This document shows positions 1-13,000 of a stretch of DNA of 64,000 bases, in pieces. Each line of letters starts with the position of its first letter. Within the stretch, counting starts at the first letter, position 1. The stretch covers positions 178,321 to 242,320 of the forward strand of contig CAJNOL010000126.1 in the NCBI GenBank assembly GCA_905250125.1. The letters are read 5' to 3'. Under the pieces are notes generated by a model. It was not told the DNA's origin. It saw nothing but the letters and a program-made list of their open reading frames with translations, and did not search any database. The DNA is from Rotaria sordida. Lineage: Eukaryota; Rotifera; Eurotatoria; Philodinida; Philodinidae. Position numbers and translations under genes: made by a program.

Positions 1-792
1 CTAACTTTTTAGCTGGCTTGTTGATATCATTTTTACAGAAATTGCAAAATATATACATTCTATCGTGTTAGATACAGTTCCTATCTTCAATGGGGTAAAA
101 TAAATGTTTTGCATTGATTTTGTTTCTTCTGTATCTCAGTGTAGGAATATTATAGAAAGTCAATTGTTTTTGAATCATAGCTCATGATTTCTACAAATTT
201 TGTTTAGAAAGTATTTCGATTGGACACATCAGTTATACGTTCTGTATTAAAAGCTTCATTCGTCTAAAACCATGTTTAGAACAAGAAAACGAATGCGAAG
301 TTTCAGCTGTTGTTATGCAAACATGTCTTTTTATCCAATCTGTTGTTCAAAAAAAGTATTAAAAGTTTTCTTATTGAAATGTATAGCGGTCAAATTATAA
401 TAATATAAAATTTGTGACCCTATAGTTGGCTATTTCGACGAATTGTGGCGTCCAAAAGCATTTTACGATCCTTAAGCAAATTAATTTAAATTTTTTAAAT
501 TAAGTGTACTCGATAATTCTTTCGATGGACTATTTGTAGAAAACAATCGTAGACTACCTTTAAAAAAAAGAATTGACAACTAACAATGTTCGTACACTGA
601 GATACAGGAAACATCATTGACAAAAAAATCTAATATTATTTCTTGTGTATACATGGAATTTTCTCATTAATTCAGTGAAACTTTTCATGCCTTTCATAAG
701 ATATTTGGATAGAAAAGATTTCATAGATCATGACAAATATTTTTGTTAATCTATTCACATTTTGAGATATTTTCTATATTGAATTATTCAAA

Positions 793-816
793 TTATATAT
801 ATATATATATATATAT
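793..816. repeat. (TA)n microsatellite
   Basis: Uninterrupted alternating TA over about 24 bases. It lies in the first 1.1 kb, where I see no gene; the rest of 1-1095 is AT-rich sequence with no reading frame, RNA gene or repeat I can support. Confidence 0.9.
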
Positions 817-1095
817 TTTAAGTCAAAAAAACGAGTAAAGATAAATCGTCTTCCATGCTTATCAAATATCATTCTTTGCCTATTGAGGTAGTTATCATTT
901 TTTTAAATTCTGGTTACGAAATATTTATCTCACTTTTGATTACAAAAAAATTCTATTTATCTCTTTGGTGACATTGAAATAAACAAATAGAGTAATATAT
1001 AACATATAAAACGAACGTATTGATTTGAATATTTGTGTATAATGTTAAAGCTTTATCAATTTATTCGTTTCGTCTCAGTACGGTATGTTGATATT

Positions 1096-1926
1096 ATTAT
1101 TCATTTCAAAATATAAGGTGCTCAACTGTTTTTTGAATAACTTTGGACAGGAACATCATAAAGACCTGCAATTTTCACCATTCAATAGAAAAGAGTCGGA
1201 GCTATCAAACCATATCGAAATTTGATTGCTCAACAATTAATCAATCAGGTGAGCTTTTGGTGGAGTTTTCCGAAAACAATATTCTGAAGCTATTTCTCTT
1301 TCGATCTACACAAGATTGACATTTCTAGCTTGTTCTATTCAAGAGTTGGAAGACTCTTAATTTCAGCCGATTAACCTGTGATCACCCAAAAAAGCAGCTA
1401 AGCACGGGTAATTCACCATGCTAAGTCAAGTAGTGATATTTATTTTTAGATTTGAAATGATCTAACTCTGTTATCTCAATACTTCTGAAATTCCACAATC
1501 AACGTCCTCGTAAGGAAAGAGTTGACATTTCGAAAATATTAAGATAATAGAGTCAGATCATTTCTAAACTAAAAAAAAATATCATCATTCGATTCAGCAT
1601 AGTGAATTGCCCATGCCCAGCTACTTTACAAAGTGATCACAGGTCAATTGGGTGAAATCGGAGGTCTCAAGAAAAGTCTTATAACTCTCGAGTGAAACAA
1701 GTTAGAAATGTCGGCTTTGTGTAAATCGAAAGAGAAATAGCTTCTGAGTATCGTTTTCGAAAATCTTCACCACGAACTTACCTGATTGGTTAATTGATGA
1801 GCGATCAGATTTTGTTTGCTTCAAGTCTTCTTTCTTGAATGGTGAAAACCATAGATCTCTATGACGTTTCTATTCAAAATTATTCTAAAAAGAGTAGAGC
1901 ACATTATATTTAGAAATGAATAATGG
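1096..1926. repeat. Long imperfect palindrome (foldback element, P1)
   Basis: The two halves are reverse complements of each other at roughly 75-80% identity by eye. For example, 1101-1124 pairs with 1897-1920, the block around 1175-1200 with 1835-1860, and the block around 1375-1480 with 1545-1680. The centre is near 1505. There is no transposase frame, so it looks like an old non-autonomous foldback element or a decayed inverted duplication. It ends about 45 bases before the start codon of the MBL-fold gene and probably overlaps that gene's promoter. Confidence 0.85.
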
Positions 1927-1969
1927 TTTCTATTTGTAGCATTTAATAATTAAAAAATAATTTAGATCA

Positions 1970-2869
1970 ATGTCTTCATCAATAAAACCGGCTTGGTGTT
2001 CGAAATTGCCACGTCCACAGTATTCTTTACTTGATCGTGTTACAATTCCATCTCAACAATGGTTTCAAGTTTATCGTATTCATCCAAATATATTCGCTAT
2101 TTATGAGCCATATCATTGGGAAGAGACAATTTCTTATCTTGTTATTGGTTCTAAATATTCATTATTAATTGATACTGGTATGGGTATTGGAAATATTCAA
2201 CAAGTTATTCAATCTCTTATTCCTTCAATAACATCACTTAAAGTGATTAATACACATACTCATCATGATCATATTGGTGATAATTGGCGTTTTTCAGGAA
2301 AACTTTTAGGTGTTCATTCAGATTTTACTGAACATAATGCACAAGGTACAATTGAAGAAGCACAAAATGAATTAAAACCAGGTATGATCTGGGAAAAATA
2401 TTTACCTAAAGATTTTAATCCTAAAAATTATCGTATTCATCCATTTCAAATTACTAATTATGTAAAAGAAGATGATCGAATTGATCTTGGTCAAGGACAA
2501 GAATTACAAGTTATTTCAACTCCTGGTCATTCACCAGATTCAATATCACTTCTTAATGAAAAACAACGTGTGTTATTTGCTGGTGATGTTTTCTATCAAG
2601 GTCCAATCCTTCTTTATCGACCGGAAACTAATCTTCAAGATTATTTAATATCATTAGAAAAACTAGCTAAGATTAGTACAAAATTTGATTTAATATTACC
2701 TGGTCATAATATACCTAATGTTGAATCAAAATTGATAATTAAAGCAGCTAAAGCCATGCAAGAAATTCTAAATGGAAAATTAATTCCAAAAAAGACAGAC
2801 GATGGAAAATATGATGAATATTCTTTTGGAGAGTTTTCATTTGTTATTGATCAATCTTTTTTATTATAA
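1970..2869 (+). CDS. MBL-fold metallo-hydrolase, intronless
   Basis: A 299-residue protein of the metallo-beta-lactamase superfamily, a zinc-dependent hydrolase fold. The metal-binding signature THTHHDHIGD places His96, His98, Asp100 and His101 in the HxHxDH pattern. Further ligands follow in STPGHSPDS (His187), FAGD (Asp206) and PGHN (His246), so the active site looks complete. There is no signal peptide or membrane segment, which suggests a cytosolic enzyme. The substrate cannot be read from the sequence; glyoxalase II-like and MBLAC-type enzymes share these motifs. The ATG is preceded by a T/A-rich stretch ending in AG five bases upstream, which resembles a splice acceptor. Unlike every other intact gene here it has no intron in its coding region. 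A poly(A) signal AATAAA lies near 2957. Bacterial origin is possible but unproven. Confidence 0.88.
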   Translation: MSSSIKPAWCSKLPRPQYSLLDRVTIPSQQWFQVYRIHPNIFAIYEPYHWEETISYLVIGSKYSLLIDTGMGIGNIQQVIQSLIPSITSLKVINTHTHHDHIGDNWRFSGKLLGVHSDFTEHNAQGTIEEAQNELKPGMIWEKYLPKDFNPKNYRIHPFQITNYVKEDDRIDLGQGQELQVISTPGHSPDSISLLNEKQRVLFAGDVFYQGPILLYRPETNLQDYLISLEKLAKISTKFDLILPGHNIPNVESKLIIKAAKAMQEILNGKLIPKKTDDGKYDEYSFGEFSFVIDQSFLL

Positions 2870-5800
2870 AAAAAAAAAATTTATTTCATTTGAAACCATA
2901 AATCTTGAAACAAAAAAACAAATAATTAGGATTGATCAAAAATTTTAACGACATTAAATAAAAATAAAAAGATATATTTTATTTTATTTTATTAAATGTT
3001 CAAAATAGTTGCCATAATTATTTATATAAAGTTCCATACTTTTTAACAATTCATCAAATGCGTTTGTTTTTAAACTTTTCTTCTGGAATATTTTGCAATT
3101 ATTTTACAAAATCCCACTAGCCAATGATTATTTTCTTTGTTTGGTCAATTAACTTACACTTAATACAATCATTTAACCGAACGAGAATTTTGTACTCTTT
3201 TAGAATCTATGCTTAGAGCTTTTCTATGACTTTTGACTATTGAACTATGAGTAAATCGCGGCAGGACTCAAAAAACATTTTCTCGAGATGTAAAGCCCTT
3301 ATTTTTCTGAAGATGAATTTACTTCTTGTAGACATCAAATAAGTTCTGTAAATATTTATAATACTTGTGAGTGATCTGTATTCTACAAAATAACCCAAGA
3401 ATGAAGAGTTTTGGTTAATCTACTAAAAATAGCAGAGTTGTGACAGAGGCTCATTTTGCACTAAAAAGGCGAAAATCGGGAAAAGAGCTGTTTTTCTTGT
3501 GATAGACTATAAAAGCCTTTACTGCATCTCAACATTTGCAACAAATTAACCATTTTGTAGAGAATTGTTTTCTGTATCTTCCGATATATTCGATAAAGTT
3601 TTGTGGTATGTCTGAAACAAGTTTCATTTAAGGTTATTTTTCTCTTAAAAACAAATGTTGAGTCTTTTTTAGAACTAACCCCAAAATGAATTTATTACAT
3701 ATATAAGAAGAAATATTCTACTATTTATTCATGCAACCGACTCTATAATAGTAACGAGTTTATAAAACTGTTAGCAACGTTGTCAGAATTTTTGATCAGA
3801 TCTATTAATAGAATTAAACAATTTCATTTACAAAAAAATTTTTTTTTTTTTGAATATCATTTTACAACCAGTAAAGAGCTTTCATTGCTTAATTCGAATT
3901 TTTTTAATATATCAAAATATTTATTATTGGTTTGCTTTCTTTCTAAAATAGGTTATTTTTGAAGGGCTTCAAGTAGCAAATAACTTTATTTATATGATCA
4001 TAAAATAAAAATATTAAACCGTTTTTTAGTAAAAATATGAAATAATTTTATTATATTGATTTACACTATGTATAAAAAAATACAAGATGTAAACTTGACA
4101 TGTATGTAAGATACTAGTGCAAATATATATCAGTGATGCAGAAGAACTTAAAAAAATTGACTGTACTACCGATGTTAAGAGTACTTATAATGTTAGGTAA
4201 GAATATAAAAAAGTCAAATATTGATTTGTTCTTCGTAATATTATATTGACTTAAACACGTTTATCAGAAATTGATTCAAATTAAATGAATGCATTAATAT
4301 TGATTATTAAACTTCAATGATATACGTTTGAAGTTTTTTCTTTTTTTGTATTTTTTCTTTGAAAATCTATTTATGGCTTTTAACGAGCACGTGATAGACG
4401 TATAAAGCAAAAAAATGATGCTAATGATAATGAATTTCCTTTTATTGTATGTGAAAAATAATTTTTTGTTACTCAAATATATCATTTTTCTAGCAACAAT
4501 GTCTCCCTATGGCATCATCATATGTCTCGTCTTGTTTTCATTTCCTCAATTAGACGTCTGATTGAATATATATAGACAGGTTGACACGAATCGATTTGAA
4601 CGTTACTAGACATTACTTGTTGGTTACTAATGTTCTTGACCAAGTGAACACAACATAGTCATCAAATTTCAAACGTCTTTAATTAGTCTTTTTTTTTTTC
4701 TATCTTCGTTTCCGTACAATTAGAGAAAAGTCAAATTGCGCGACGACGACGACGACAAAATCGGATGTCGTCAGTTGAGTCTGATTCCTCGAGTGTACAC
4801 TTTCTTTTATTCATTTGTCTGTCTGTCTATCGTTTTCTTCTTTTTTTTGTACATATACATGCAACTAAGTAAAGTAAGTAACTCGACCGACAAGTTCAAA
4901 CAGCATAAGAAATTAAAAACAAATATAGGAAATAATCATTGTGTCGACCCAAATAAATAAACTTTTTTTTTCTTTTTTTATTTTATATATATTAATATTA
5001 CATCATATTAAGCTAAATATATTTATTAGCCTTGATTTAAATATACCTATTTAAGAATACATCAATAATGCGGAAATGAAAGACGACATATATATAGACT
5101 GTTCAAGAGTTTAATATTCTCAGTCGATCAATCATTCAATCTTAAATAAAAAGAAAACAGAAGTGAACAAGTGACTAACATTGAATAGATGAGACTACTT
5201 AGACGATTGGATGAGAAAAAGAAAAGAGACCAGAGGGCATATGAAACGAGCAAAGTGATTTTTCAATAAGCGAACATGAAAAGTACCATCTCTATAGCGG
5301 GTTGAGCCTAAGATGATAAGTAGACGACGACAACGATGAGAACGACGTCTATTGTCTCGAGATGAGAGAGTACGAGAAAGAGACGCCGCCGTAAGCGAAT
5401 ATATCAGAAGATGATGATGAACAACTGATGGCAATTCGTAAGTAGGTGGAAAGTCGTCCGAACTTCATCATATACGCATACATACAATGACTATAGTGAC
5501 CACGAAAATCGATTTCGTAATCTTTAACCTTTACACATAAATGAGAATATACGTATGTGGTGTGAAGAACAATCAAAAAAGGTGTGTGTACCTAAGGAAA
5601 AAGATCCGATTACCGGAACGATTCAATGATAAATGATGAAAGAGATACAACATGCTCTTTTCTTTTTGCCTTCTTTCTTTCATTATATTTATACAATATA
5701 AAAGCTAGGTGTATAACAACGTAAGTGAACATAATGCTGTAAAAAAAATAATTAAGAACAAACAAGAAAAAAAAATCATCTTGAATACACAAATGATGTG

Positions 5801-6189
5801 AGAAGATCGATTAGACAATGACAACGACGTTAGAGATGATGTAATAACTAACAAACTAAACGTGTATCAAACATTGACGACAAAACGTGCTTGTGCTTTT
5901 TGCACCCTGATGATGCAGAAAAATACACGATATATCTTTTCTCTTTTATATTGTATTTATATATATATATAAATGTGTGTATACTAATGCTTGCCCTTCT
6001 CTTCTCTTCTCTTCTTCTCCGTAATACCAAAATGATTACAAAAATTCCAATGAACAACTAAAAAGAAGTTACACAATGCAAAAGAAGACGTCACTATTCG
6101 TGCCCTTTTGGTTCTACGTGATGTTAATCATAATGTTGATGATAAGTGGGAGAGGCATACACCTTCTGTAGTTTGTTCCCAACGAATTA

Positions 6190-6214
6190 ATATATATATA
6201 TATATATATATATA
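6190..6214. repeat. (TA)n microsatellite
   Basis: About 25 bases of uninterrupted alternating TA. Confidence 0.9.
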
Positions 6215-8746
6215 GAATTAGAAAATACATTATTAGAATATACAGTCGATGATAGATCGCCTATTGACGAACATACAAATGGACAGTCGATCGATCAGCT
6301 ACTAATTGTTGTTCATCATAATTTTCCATTTGTATATTATTCATTAGTGTTCGACTAGACGAAATAAGATATTTGATGACAGATAGAAAGAAATCTCATT
6401 CTTTCTTTTTTTTTTTCTTCTTCATAATCCTTTTAGTGGTGTATGAAGGTTGTTGAATGTGACATTTTTAAAAGAGACATTGATATGGAAGGTATACCTT
6501 GCAGGCTAAACGGCTCATTAATGAACCAGTCAATTTAACAACCTCAGTGATTGACAATGTACGGATATAGGTTTGTTCTACAATTTTGTATAGAATTTAT
6601 TCATACATTAATTGCTTCGATGAAAATATTTTCTTTCACAATTGTTGAATTTCTTTTAAGAGAACATACATACAATTGATGTTATTTCAAGGCCAGTTCA
6701 TTTGCTTTGCCGCAATATATATGATTTTGAGGCCCTTTCGTACTAATTCACCTAAAGGCATTGTATTCGCTCCTCCTCATGTTCGTTCATTTATATATAC
6801 ATACACTTAAAAGCGCGAGAACGAAGAAAAAAAGTAGTGCACCATTAGAATGTATATTCTATATTGTGTATGTGTGAGAAGTATATGTGTACAATATGTG
6901 TATGATTGACAGTGGCAGCAGTATTTGAGGAGTAGTAAAAAAAAAAAGAACATCATTCTTAATTCATTTATTTTCATTTCTTTCTCTCATGCTCAACATC
7001 GGATGGTAATGTATAGACGAACGAAAACAGATTATTGCTTTTCATTAGACAAATTGTTCTTGCCTGTTGTTATTGTACCTATTCGTCTAATTTATGGATC
7101 TTAATTTTTCATTGTATGTTGATCGAGAAAATCGAGTATAGAACTAATTTGACTGTCAAAATAGACATTTTTTTTTCTAGACAATGTCAAAGATTGATAA
7201 TAATCCTTTTCCTATACATCTTTTGTTTCGTAATTTCTTTTTCTTTTTTTTTTTTTTTTTTTCTTGAATAGTCACGCTTACTAATTTTATGCACATCTCT
7301 TATCAAAACGGATGCTGTCATTGTGACAGAAGATATGTGTAACTTGAGATCTTCATTACCTTGTAAATAATAAATGGAAATATCTTTTGTATAAAGTCTC
7401 CGGAATTACAAATACCATTGTAAAGTTCAAGGTTATTTCTTTTTTATACTTTAACTTCCTGAATTTGTGTGAGCGTCCGCATACATACGTAGAAAGGCCG
7501 GCGTCTATCTAATCAATAACCATACACCTCGACGCTTTGTCATTTGTGCAAAAGCTTTTGTGTTCTTCACTTGCACATTACACACACACACGCCTACCCT
7601 TCTTTTCAATATGCTAATAATTGTTCAAGCTCAATCTTTTATTCTATTATTATTATAAAGAAGCTCATTCTGTAATTAAACTAAGCTGTTTGAAAAACTG
7701 TCCATCTATATCGTCTTTATTATGAAGGACAAACGATTCGATGATTATTTTTGACATGAGATGATTTATTTATGAGAAAAAAGAAAAAAAGAGAGAATGA
7801 TAATCGATCATTTATCCCTTGTGATCATCAAACAGTAGACAAATTGAAATTGTATTTAACGAGTCGTTTCGATGAGGTAATACTACTTGTATGTTTAAGT
7901 GGAACAAAAGAAAGAAGGGGAGGGACGAAAAAAAAAAGAAAGAATACATTGTCACAGATGTTGTTGAAGATAAAAAAAAATAGTTAACTCCTTTCTTCTG
8001 TTGAATATTGAACAACGGTGAAGATGAATATAAGGAGGTTTATTGCCTCTTGACGAATGCAGCAGCCGTGTGCGCTTTACAGTTGCGTCACGTGTATGCA
8101 TATAAAGCCTAAAAATTTGTTATGGAAAAGTCATGGTCCTATCCGATGGCACCATGTGTTGGCCAACGCTACTACCAACTAATACTATAGTGCTTTGAGA
8201 GCGATTACGCCATTTTTAGTTCTACGCGCACATAGCTCAGGTGCGTGCGTGCGTGTAACATTTTGTATGCGTATGCTTTTTCTTCTCGTTTGCAATGTGT
8301 GTGCATGAGTTCAGCGTACATATATATAGAAGATAATGTCTTCCTTCTCTTCTTCTATTGTTACTTCTGTTGCTACTACCGGTGAGCAAACATTAAGGTG
8401 AGACTGAATATATATATATATATATACAAATGAAGGTTGACCGAAGCCATATATGTGTATATATATGCTGACAAAGTTGAGTGGATGAGTACAACGACAA
8501 TGATCAAAAAGGCCGTCATGATCGCATAATTTCATATGTCTAGGTTTTCAAGTAGTACCCGCGGCGACTATTGGATTCTAATAAGCCTTTTCATTTTTTC
8601 TTTTTTTTTATTGAAGAATAACTTTTCTTTTCTAATGTTTTAAGCTTCTGTTGCTTTTATTTTAGTTCAGGCAATTTTCGTTTTGTAGTATGCTACTTAA
8701 TCGTTTTCACTCAGCAGGAGAAGCAGAGACGATTGATTGAATAAGT

Positions 8747-8751
<5 letters not shown>

Positions 8752-8792
<41 letters not shown>
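8752..8792. repeat. (GA)n microsatellite
   Basis: About 40 bases of uninterrupted GA repeat within a purine-rich stretch that continues to about 8900. It is complementary to the (CT)n tract at 9404-9440. Confidence 0.92.
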
Positions 8793-8795
<3 letters not shown>

Positions 8796-9403
8796 AGAAT
8801 GAACAGAAGAAAAAGAGAAGAATAGTAAGCGAGAAAAAGAAATAAGAGAATTATGATTATTCTTCAGGGAAAGAGAAGAAAAAGAAAAATGAGAGAACAA
8901 AAGAGTGAGCAGTCTTAAATGAACTAGTTGTTTTTTGAAGTCGAAATTTTTTCAGCCGGAAAAATATGATGATGCTTCTAGAGTGAGTATCTTTAACTAG
9001 CATAGCTTCTTTTTTTTTCATCTTCAACAAACTTGTCATACGTCATTTTTATTTTTCTCTTTGAATTAAAATACGTACATGATCTCAAACGACATGTCCG
9101 TATTATATTTTTGGTCCATTTGATGATGCATTTTGATGGCTACTTTGCACCTTTATGTGTATGTATATATATATATATATACTCATATAGATATATATAT
9201 ATAAAGTCTTGTCATAGAAGCTTTTGTATGTATAAATGAGTGTGTATATAATCGCCGCCCTACTTTTTTCTCTATTCGATGATGATGAGCGTAGCGGGAG
9301 ATCTCCCATCCGTACTCGTCATTTCCGCTTGTCAAACCATGTCGCCGGCAAAAGACCAAAGAGAGGAATATGATGCACATAATGATGTCTCTTATTCTTA
9401 TTC

Positions 9404-9440
9404 TTCTCTCTCTCTCTCTCTCTCTCCCTCTCTCTGTCTC
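9404..9440. repeat. (CT)n microsatellite
   Basis: About 37 bases of CT repeat with two interruptions. It is complementary to the (GA)n tract 0.6 kb upstream. Confidence 0.9.
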
Positions 9441-10046
9441 TTGCTTTTTTTCATGTCGGAACTTGTATAAGTTGAAAATTGAAGAGTAGTTGTAGTACTA
9501 TATTGAACGAATAAAAGAGAGTAAACGTGTATATTTTAATTAGTGCCTATGTGTTCGATTAGATTTCAATCGTCGTATACGATTATAAGTAATGTTCAAA
9601 ATTCATTCTCAAGAGAAAAAGAGTAGTGTATGCGTGTGTTTGTGTTTCTGACTGTACCGTACACATGTAAAGATTCAAAGTGACCGATCCGACTCGATCA
9701 CATACACATTTTATTCAATTTGTATATGAACTATGAATTGATATGCTTCTTTACTCTTTTAAAAACAACATGATCGATGGACACGTCAGGCTTCCGCCAG
9801 ACTAGAACCCATTTAGCACCTGTTCTTGGACTAAGGTGTGTATACTCTTTGTGCTTCATTAAAATTAAGAAAAAGACGAAGCGAAATATGAACCATATGA
9901 GAAATTATATGTATGTTTCTAATTGATTAAAGAAACAAGACTACTATGTTTTTTTTTCATAAAAAGAAATGTGTTTTTAACAAAATCATTCACTCTTTCT
10001 GTTTTTGTTTTTCTTTTTATTCAAGGTAATTAATCTATAATTGATA

Positions 10047-13000
10047 ATGATGAAAAATAGTTTCGTATTATTCATATTTATTCTTTTAACTTTATCATAT
10101 ATATTTTGTGATCCTATTGAATTATCCGAAATAATTATTCCTGAACATACACCAATTGGTCATTTATTATTAACACTTAATCCTTTAATAACATATGAAA
10201 AATATTCATATCGTTTTGTTAATAATAATTATCGTGAAATTCAACAATATTTTTCTTTAAATTCATCAAATGGTCAATTACATATTGTTAATGATATTGA
10301 TCGTGAAAAAATTTGTTTACATAGATATAATAAATGTAAATTTTTATTAAAAATTTTCGAATTATATCATGAAACACTTTATCATATACCAATATTAATT
10401 GAAGATATTAATGATCATCGACCAATATTTCCTTATGAATCATCTATAATTCAATTACATATATCAGAAAATTCACCACCATATCAATCAAAATTATTTA
10501 TTCAACAAGCATATGATCAAGATCAAATAGATAATCAAAAACAATTAAAATATCAATTAAAAACTATTGAAGAAAATTTTCCATTTCGTCTTGAAACTAA
10601 TATTGATACATCAAATCGTTTAGCACTTGTTCTTATTCAACCACTTGATCGTGAAGTCATTGATTCATATAATTGTACATTACATGTAACAGATACAGCT
10701 GAACATGATGAACAATTACATATTATTATTATTATTGATGATGTCAATGATCAATCACCAATGTAAGTACAAAAAAAAATTTTCTTAATATTATGTTTGA
10801 ATATGAATTCAAAAAAGATATCAATTCGATAGATTCTAAATAGACATCGGAATGATTCGACGGCAGGTGTGACGACGAAGAAGAAAAAGAATATTCCACC
10901 TTTTGATTCCGAAGATAGTTTCGAAAGCTCAATATTTTTCCTACAACTGTTACTAGCTGCAGTTTTGGATAGAAGGCCGATCTGACTCAGAATTCTTCCG
11001 CTCAATTACTTAAGCTCTTCGCACAAGTACTAACCACAGCGTAGTTAGTATGCTATCATACGGATGATCCGAGACAATAGCTGTTAGTAACTTGTCTAAA
11101 GTGACGTTGAGACTCAAACACAGTATCTTGGTAGTACTTGCCAAACAACTTAAGCATTCAGTCATAGCAGCGCAGATGTGGCACTCCCTCCCCGTTAAAT
11201 CAAGAAAACTATTTCATGCGTTCTCTTAACAAAAAGTCTTTACATTCCCACGATGTTGTTTGTCTCGGAGACAATGTTCCTCCGAAGATCGTGTTGGCCC
11301 TCTCGGAGCTTGTAGTTCTTGTGCTATGTATTCCCAACAATAGGTGTTCGCCTCTCTAGAAGAGAAAACCTGGATAAAACATTGATCTTGGGTCAGCTCT
11401 GGATAGACAATGAAAGAATTATAATAATTTCAATGTATGAAAACTTTAATTATGTTTTAGTTTTGACAATGATATCTATTCAATTGAATTATCAGAAAAT
11501 AGTTCAATAAATACAACTATTCTTCGAGTTCATGCCTCTGATACTGATATTGGTTTAAATGGAGAAATAATTTATGATTTTATAGATGCTTCAAAACAAT
11601 ATTCTAATACATTTTCATTAGATAAACAAACAGGTTTTATTCGTCTTCGTTCATTAGTTGATTATGAACAACGTTCATCATATATATTTTATATACAAGC
11701 ACGTGATTTAGGTAAAGAACCACGTTCATCACAAACATTAGTAAATATAACTATATTGGATGAAAATGATTGTGCACCAAAAATAAGTTTTCGTTTTCTA
11801 CCTGAAATAATCTATAAACCATCAAAATCTCTTATTGAAATATCAGAAAATTATCCAATTGATAAATTTTTTGCACAAATAATTGTTACAGATGATGATA
11901 GTGATTATCGTGGACAAACACGTTTATGGTTTGAAATAAATGATATAGATAAAGATAATGATCAATCATTTTATTTATATCAAATAGATAATTCAACATA
12001 TTTTTTTAATCGTACAAAACCTTTTGATTTTGAATTACAACAATCAAATAGTTTAATATTTTATGCACAAGATTTTGATAGAAAAAATCCATTACAAACA
12101 AAACAAATTTTAACAATAAATATTCTTGATGAAAATGATAATCATCCAAAATTTTCTCATCCATTTTATCATTTAAAATTAAATGAAAATAATCAAATAA
12201 ATAGTTTTTTAACACAAATTGAAGCATATGATCCTGATAGTGGTGAAAATGGTCGTTTAACATATGAAATATTAACAAATGAAACATCTTTACCATTTTA
12301 TATTGATATAAATACTGGTATGCTTTATTGTTCAAAATCTTTAGATCGTGAAAAATGTGATCGTTATGATTTTTATATAATTGCGCATGATCATGGTTAT
12401 CCATTAAGTTTATCAACAAATATTCATATAAGAATTGATATAAATGATTTAAATGATAATAAACCATTATTTGAATATGATAAATATGAATTTTCAATTG
12501 AAGAAAATTCTTATCTATCAAAATCAATTGGTTTTATACATGCATATGATTTAGATTTAAATACAAAATTAATTTATTATATTGAAAATGAACAAAAATT
12601 AAAATATCCTTTTTTTATAAATCAAAATGGACAATTATTAATAAAAAATTTTCTTGATCGTGAAAAACAAGATTTATATTTATTAAATATAACTGTATCA
12701 GATAATTATTTTAAAACAACTGTACCTGTTATAATACGAATATTAGATATAAATGATTGTATACCAATATGGAATAAACCATCAGAAAATAATACAATAT
12801 TAATTATAAATAAAGATCGTATTATAATTGGAACATCTATTGTTACAATTGAAGCTAGTGATCAAGATGATAAAATAAATGGAAATGGTTTAGTTAGTTA
12901 TACAATTGAAGATATTGAACCATTCTATGAGAATTTTTTAATATTATTAAATACAGGTGAATTAATATTAAATTCTACACCTAGTAATGGACGTTATCGT

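Larger units (their letters stand above)
2870..10046. other. Gene-free 7.2-kb region with microsatellites
   Basis: I find no coding region with splice structure or a recognisable family. Open frames here are short and low in complexity. The stretch holds (TA)n at 6190-6214, a CGA run near 4738-4755, (GA)n at 8752-8792, (CT)n at 9404-9440 and many short A and T tracts. From about 4.5 kb onward the texture changes to more CG-containing words and simple repeats, unlike the AT-rich DNA on either side. It lies directly upstream of the protocadherin gene, so it may hold its promoter, 5' UTR and enhancers; that is inference. Confidence 0.6.

Noticed and set aside
4736-4960. 74-codon open frame beginning with an acidic Asp run
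   Set aside because: It starts from a non-ATG codon in a CGA microsatellite, is followed by low-complexity Phe/Tyr runs, and has no splice signals or family.
8311-9470. Many overlapping 60-75 codon frames on both strands
   Set aside because: They are translations of GA, CT and TA microsatellites (Leu-Ser-Leu-Ser and Tyr-Ile-Tyr-Ile runs).
9781-9840. Possible tRNA-like stretch (GCTTCCGCC...GGACTAAGG)
   Set aside because: No B box and no cloverleaf pairing.
12006-12527. 173-codon minus-strand frame
   Set aside because: Shadow of the protocadherin exon: His/Tyr/Leu-rich antisense of AAT/GAT-rich codons.
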